Origin: Fibrobacter sp. UBA4309
Lineage (GTDB): Bacteria; Fibrobacterota; Fibrobacteria; Fibrobacterales; Fibrobacteraceae
Length of the DNA stretch: 8,118 bases
Direction: 5' to 3'
Assembly: GCF_002395745.1 (NCBI RefSeq)
Contig: NZ_DGUN01000008.1
Coordinates: 1 to 8,118, forward strand
The stretch's first letter is position 1. Each line of letters begins with the position of its first letter. Below, piece by piece: positions 5,674 through 8,118 of this stretch. The notes below the pieces were generated by a model that saw only the letters and a list, made by a program, of their open reading frames with translations, had not been told where the DNA came from and ran no database searches. A program made the position numbers and the translations under genes.

Positions 5674-5697
5674 ATCCAAACAACATCCAACAACCCT

Positions 5698-6294
5698 ATG
5701 AATAAACAAGAACTTAAAGAAAAATACGGCAAAAAGCGCGTGCCGCACGAGTGGCGCGGTACAGACAAGTTCACCGCGCTCGTCACGACATTCTTCGGCT
5801 CGGGAATGAGCCCGAAGGCACCCGGCACCATGGGAAGCCTCGCCGCCACGATTGTCGCCTACCCCATGGCCGTATTCAGCAGCCGATTCTGGTTCCAGTA
5901 CACCCACGTCATCAACGAGCAGGCCACCGGCACCCGCACGTACGGGCTATTCCTTGTCGCCGCGCTCATCGTCTTTTTCGCCGCCATCCCCTCGGTCAAG
6001 AAAGCCATGAAGGACACCGGCACCGAGGACCCGGGCTGGATCGTCATCGACGAAGTCTGCGGCATATTCATGAGCCTCGCGTTCATCCCGGCCGAAATCA
6101 TCCTCGCCCACCCCTGGATTCTCGCCATTGCATTCGGGCTGTTCCGCTTTTTCGACATTCTAAAGCCCCTCGGCATCCACCGCTTCGAAAAGTTCCCCGG
6201 AGCCTGGGGCGTGATGGCCGACGACCTCCTTGGAGGCATTTACGCGGGAATTCTGCTCCTGATTGGCCTCGTAGCGTCTGGCATCCTGCCATAG
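5698..6294 (+). CDS. pgpA: Phosphatidylglycerophosphatase A
   Basis: A 198-residue PgpA-family membrane phosphatase, which dephosphorylates phosphatidylglycerol phosphate to phosphatidylglycerol at the inner membrane. Family motifs appear in order: GSGMSPKAPGTMGS (34-47), DPGWIVIDEVCG (111-122), FRFFDILKPLGI (149-160) and GAWGVMADDLLGGIYAG (168-184), with the acidic pair Asp175-Asp176 likely binding Mg2+. Hydrophobic stretches at about 48-60, 84-97, 123-147 and 180-195 fit the membrane helices. The first ~25 residues are a hydrophilic extension. The ATG at 5698 has no Shine-Dalgarno; the leader before it holds a near-tandem ATCCAAACAAC / ATCCAACAAC (5674-5694). It lies on the same strand as hflX but is separated from it by the repeat pair, which may affect read-through. 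No terminator is seen before lexA. Confidence 0.93.
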   Translation: MNKQELKEKYGKKRVPHEWRGTDKFTALVTTFFGSGMSPKAPGTMGSLAATIVAYPMAVFSSRFWFQYTHVINEQATGTRTYGLFLVAALIVFFAAIPSVKKAMKDTGTEDPGWIVIDEVCGIFMSLAFIPAEIILAHPWILAIAFGLFRFFDILKPLGIHRFEKFPGAWGVMADDLLGGIYAGILLLIGLVASGILP

Positions 6295-6348
6295 CTTTAA
6301 ATTTTGGCCTTTCCATAAAAAAAAGTGAAAAAATGTGCAGTGAAACTA

Positions 6349-6377
6349 TTGACATTTGCCCAATTGTGCATTATATT
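6349..6377 (+). promoter_or_regulatory. Sigma-70-type promoter of lexA
   Basis: A perfect -35 TTGACA (6349-6354), a 17-base spacer and a -10 TATATT (6372-6377) form a near-consensus vegetative promoter. It would start transcription near 6384, leaving a leader of about 35 bases before the lexA ATG. It is the best promoter in the window. Confidence 0.85.
6357..6370 (+). promoter_or_regulatory. LexA operator (SOS box), Fibrobacter type
   Basis: Bases 6357-6370 read TGCCCAATTGTGCA, an exact fit to TGC-N-C-N4-GTGCA, the operator described for Fibrobacter succinogenes LexA. It sits wholly in the spacer between the -35 and -10 hexamers, where bound repressor would block RNA polymerase. This points to autoregulation of lexA. 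Confidence 0.82.
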
Positions 6378-6418
6378 TGTAAGAGTCAACAACATAGGAC
6401 TCTTTTGCGAGGTATAGA

Positions 6419-7069
6419 ATGGAAGACGTCAAACGCAAGGAACTGACAAGCCGCCAGGCCGAAATCTACGAATACATCAAGAAGTATTCCAAGGAAAACC
6501 GCATGCCGCCCACCGTCCGCGAGATCGGCAACCACTTCGAAATTTCGTCCACGAACGGCGTACGCTCCATACTCGCCGCCCTCATCAAGAAGGGCTACAT
6601 CAACCGTTCCCCGCGCCTTAGCCGCGGCATCGAAATCGTGAGCTCCGGCAAAGACCGCACAGACGACATCTCCCCGAGCAACACCATCGAAATTCCCATC
6701 ATAGGCCGCGTCGCAGCCGGTACGCCGATTCTCGCCGTGCAGAACCTCGAGGGCACCGTCACCATCGACCGCGACTTCCTCGCCTGCCGCACCGACGTTT
6801 TCGCACTCCGCGTCAAGGGCGATTCCATGATCAACGCCGGCATCCTCGACGGCGACCTCATCTTCGCCCGCCAGCAGAAGACTGCCGACCGCGGCGAAAT
6901 CATTGTCGCCCAGGTGGACAACGAGGCCACGGTCAAGTATTACCAGCCCCAGTCCGACCATATCGAGCTCAGGCCGGCGAACCCCAAGTACCGCCCCATC
7001 ATCGTGAAGAACAACAAGGACTTCTCGATTGCCGGGCGCGTCATCGGCGTCATGCGTCGCGTCAGCTAA
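6419..7069 (+). CDS. lexA: SOS response repressor LexA
   Basis: A 216-residue LexA, the transcriptional repressor of DNA-damage genes, which cleaves itself when stimulated by RecA filaments. The N-terminal winged-helix domain spans about 8-72 (LTSRQAEIYEYI, then PPTVREIGNHFEISSTNGVRS-type recognition helix at 31-50). A hinge leads to the self-cleavage site Ala100-Gly101 within GRVAAGTPILA. The peptidase domain has Ser136 in KGDSMINAGILDGD and Lys173 in EATVKYY, the catalytic dyad. All key residues are present and length is normal. The start at 6419 has a GCGAGG ribosome binding site (6407-6412) at good spacing. It has its own promoter with an embedded LexA operator, so it should be autoregulated and independent of pgpA. 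A bidirectional terminator follows. Confidence 0.97.
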   Translation: MEDVKRKELTSRQAEIYEYIKKYSKENRMPPTVREIGNHFEISSTNGVRSILAALIKKGYINRSPRLSRGIEIVSSGKDRTDDISPSNTIEIPIIGRVAAGTPILAVQNLEGTVTIDRDFLACRTDVFALRVKGDSMINAGILDGDLIFARQQKTADRGEIIVAQVDNEATVKYYQPQSDHIELRPANPKYRPIIVKNNKDFSIAGRVIGVMRRVS

Positions 7070-7092
7070 GGCTCCGAGCAAAAATATTTCGC

Positions 7093-7129
7093 AAAAAAAA
7101 AGGTTCACTCATGCGAGTGGACCGTTTTT
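7093..7129. terminator. Bidirectional terminator between lexA and the convergent DksA-like gene
   Basis: A 9-bp stem, GGTTCACTC (7102-7110) with GAGTGGACC (7115-7123) including one G-T pair, has a 4-base loop. It is preceded by nine A residues (7093-7101) and followed by G and five T residues, so it can stop transcription from both sides: lexA on plus and the convergent gene on minus. Confidence 0.8.
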
Positions 7130-7150
7130 CTATTCACTTGTCGAGACAGA

Positions 7151-8118
7151 CTACTCGTCGAGGCTCGCGAGCTCTTCTTCCGCTTCCTTCAGGTCGGCAG
7201 CGTCCGGTCCGTCCATAAATTCGCCATCGTCATCGACTTCGTCCAGGGAATCCCCGCCCATGACGCCCATCTGGTATTCCACCTTGCGGGCTTCCTTGGA
7301 CTGGCCAAGCTTCAGGATCATCGCGCATTCTTCGCAGTAACCCAGATGCTTGTCGACCCAGAATTCCGGCGAGACAAGATTGCGGTTGCAGCGGGTGCAC
7401 ATCTGGTTCGCGGCTTCGCGCGTGAAGGCGGCGTTCTGTTCCTCGAGTTCCTTGAGGATGCGTTCCGTCAGTTCTTCCTGCGTTTCTTCGGCGAGGGAAA
7501 TCTTGTGGCGGATGGCAGACGTCGGTTTCCTTTCGAGCTGCTTGAGTTCGGAAGAGACCTTCTTCTGGTTGGACTTTTCTTCGTCTTCCTTGACTTCGAT
7601 GAACATCGTCGTCTTGATAGGCTTCTTGCCTTCGGGGAGCAGGAACGAGAAGATATAGGCGGCCTTCTTCTTGGCGGCCTCTTCGGCGGCCTTCTTTTCC
7701 TCGGCGATGCGCTTCTTCTCGGCAGCCTTTTCCTCGGCTATTCTCTTCTTTTCGGCAGCCTTTTCTTCGGCAATGCGCTTCTTCTCGGCAGCCTTCTCGG
7801 CGGCCTTCTGTTCGGCGAGACGCTTCTTGTCGATAGCCGCCGTGGATTTCTTGGCGGCCTCGGCCTTCTTGGCCTGGGCATCCTTCTTTGCCTGGACGGC
7901 CTTCTTGGCAGGTTCGACCTTCTTAGCCGGAACGGCCTTCTTCGCCGGGGCGGCAGGCTTCTTCGCGGGAGCCTTCTTAGCCGGAGCGGCGGGCTTCTTC
8001 GCAGGAGCCTTCTTGACCGGGGCGGCCTTCTTCGCCGGAGCAGCCTTCTTGGCCGGGGCGGCGGGCTTCTTCGCGGGGGCAGCCTTCTTGGCCGGAGCAG
8101 CCTTCTTCGCGGGTGCGG
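7151..8118 (-). CDS. DksA/TraR-type zinc-motif protein with long Lys/Ala/Pro-rich N-terminal tail (partial)
   Basis: The ORF stays open to the right edge, so its start is missing; 321 residues are visible. Visible residues 1-90 are AKK/PAKKAA-type repeats resembling histone H1-like tails. Residues 95-153 are a charged helix with three exact copies of AAEKKRIAEEK (109-141). From about 154 (YIFSFLLPEGKKP) a more complex domain begins, with a helical stretch at about 208-236 before CTRC (240-243) and CEEC (261-264). The C-x2-C-x17-C-x2-C spacing equals that of the DksA/TraR zinc finger. The tail after 285 is acidic (DEVDDDGEFMDGPD). DksA binds the RNA polymerase secondary channel; I see no DxxDxA tip motif, so that activity is uncertain. 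The basic tail suggests nucleic-acid binding. An internal ATG at 7606 would yield only the 151-residue domain; the continuous frame and protein-like repeats upstream argue against it. Confidence 0.75.
   Translation of the reverse strand, partial: APAKKAAPAKKAAPAKKPAAPAKKAAPAKKAAPVKKAPAKKPAAPAKKAPAKKPAAPAKKAVPAKKVEPAKKAVQAKKDAQAKKAEAAKKSTAAIDKKRLAEQKAAEKAAEKKRIAEEKAAEKKRIAEEKAAEKKRIAEEKKAAEEAAKKKAAYIFSFLLPEGKKPIKTTMFIEVKEDEEKSNQKKVSSELKQLERKPTSAIRHKISLAEETQEELTERILKELEEQNAAFTREAANQMCTRCNRNLVSPEFWVDKHLGYCEECAMILKLGQSKEARKVEYQMGVMGGDSLDEVDDDGEFMDGPDAADLKEAEEELASLDE
7697..7795 (-). repeat. Three tandem 33-bp repeats encoding 11-residue helical units
   Basis: Units at 7697-7729, 7730-7762 and 7763-7795 differ at a few, mostly third-codon, positions and encode the same 11 residues (AAEKKRIAEEK, phase-shifted). 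The synonymous differences show selection on the protein. An 11-residue period fits a straight coiled coil or single charged helix. Confidence 0.85.
7847..8118 (-). repeat. Degenerate 18-bp-based repeats encoding PAKKAA-type units
   Basis: A low-complexity stretch within the DksA-like gene. The core unit is six residues, P-A-K-K-A-A, with variants PAKKPAA, PAKKA, PVKKA and QAKKDA. Pro at the edges spaces short Lys-Lys helices, as in H1-like tails. The array continues past the right edge of the window. Confidence 0.8.

Larger units (their letters stand above)
5599..5675 (+). mobile_element. Gene-less inverted repeat pair, candidate miniature element
   Basis: Copies R5 and R6 face each other with tails inward, in the same geometry as the pair around the GIY-YIG gene but with only 18 bases between tails. 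Outer ends ATGTCAT (5598-5604) and ATGACAT (5669-5675) pair, and ATCTCCTT (5622-5629) pairs with AAGGAGAT (5644-5651). With the two internal hairpins the whole can fold as a three-armed cloverleaf. CCAAA lies directly outside both ends (5594-5598 and 5676-5680), as a 5-base target duplication would. It fills most of the hflX-pgpA gap. Confidence 0.5.

Noticed and set aside
5598..5675. Cloverleaf-like fold of tRNA size
   Set aside because: There is no tRNA consensus (no TTC-loop motif, no plausible anticodon arm, no CCA-compatible acceptor). The fold follows from two inverted palindromes.
7151..7606. A 151-residue gene starting at the ATG at 7606
   Set aside because: The same frame stays open to the window edge with clear protein-level repeats, so 7606 is probably an internal Met.

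Overview
The window most likely comes from Fibrobacter (a rumen or gut Fibrobacterota relative of F. succinogenes). The best evidence is the lexA promoter: a site matching TGC-N-C-N4-GTGCA, the LexA operator described for F. succinogenes, lies between a near-consensus -35 and -10. A PPi-dependent phosphofructokinase tail, weak Shine-Dalgarno signals and GC-rich codon use agree with this but do not prove it. Species is not resolved.

Layout, left to right. 1-168 is the 3' end of a gene read as PPi-phosphofructokinase, followed by a palindromic repeat and a clear terminator. 293-1524 (+) is a two-gene unit: a 56-residue Cys-containing protein whose stop codon overlaps the start of an acyltransferase-3 family membrane protein. 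1538-3707 (-) is a convergent two-gene ABC transporter unit, a YejE-type permease followed by a single-domain YejF/OppD-type ATPase. A short GIY-YIG nuclease gene (3866-4261, +) comes next, AT-rich and flanked by inverted copies of the repeat. Then, all on +, come a 48-residue acidic ORF overlapping hflX (4284-5593), pgpA (5698-6294), and lexA (6419-7069) with its own regulated promoter. A bidirectional terminator separates lexA from a minus-strand gene running off the right end. That gene combines a long Lys/Ala/Pro-rich tail, an 11-residue-repeat helix and a DksA/TraR-type four-Cys zinc motif.

The feature that cuts across the genes is a roughly 28-bp palindromic repeat present six times in 8 kb. 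Each copy has a GTCAT-like head, a GC-rich hairpin and an ATCTCC-like tail. Arm sequences differ between copies but stay self-complementary. One copy lies in frame inside the ABC ATPase gene (encoding IPGQARNDE). Two flank the GIY-YIG gene as inverted repeats with tails pointing inward. Two more form a gene-less inverted pair between hflX and pgpA that could fold into a cloverleaf and is bordered by CCAAA on both sides. My main hypothesis is that the GIY-YIG gene plus flanking repeats is an autonomous mobile unit, and the gene-less pair and single copies are non-autonomous derivatives, by analogy with RAYT/REP systems. This is inferred from arrangement only.

The remaining genes are housekeeping: glycolysis, cell-envelope modification, peptide uptake, ribosome rescue (HflX), phosphatidylglycerol synthesis (PgpA) and SOS control (LexA). 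There is no gene-free stretch longer than 300 bases.
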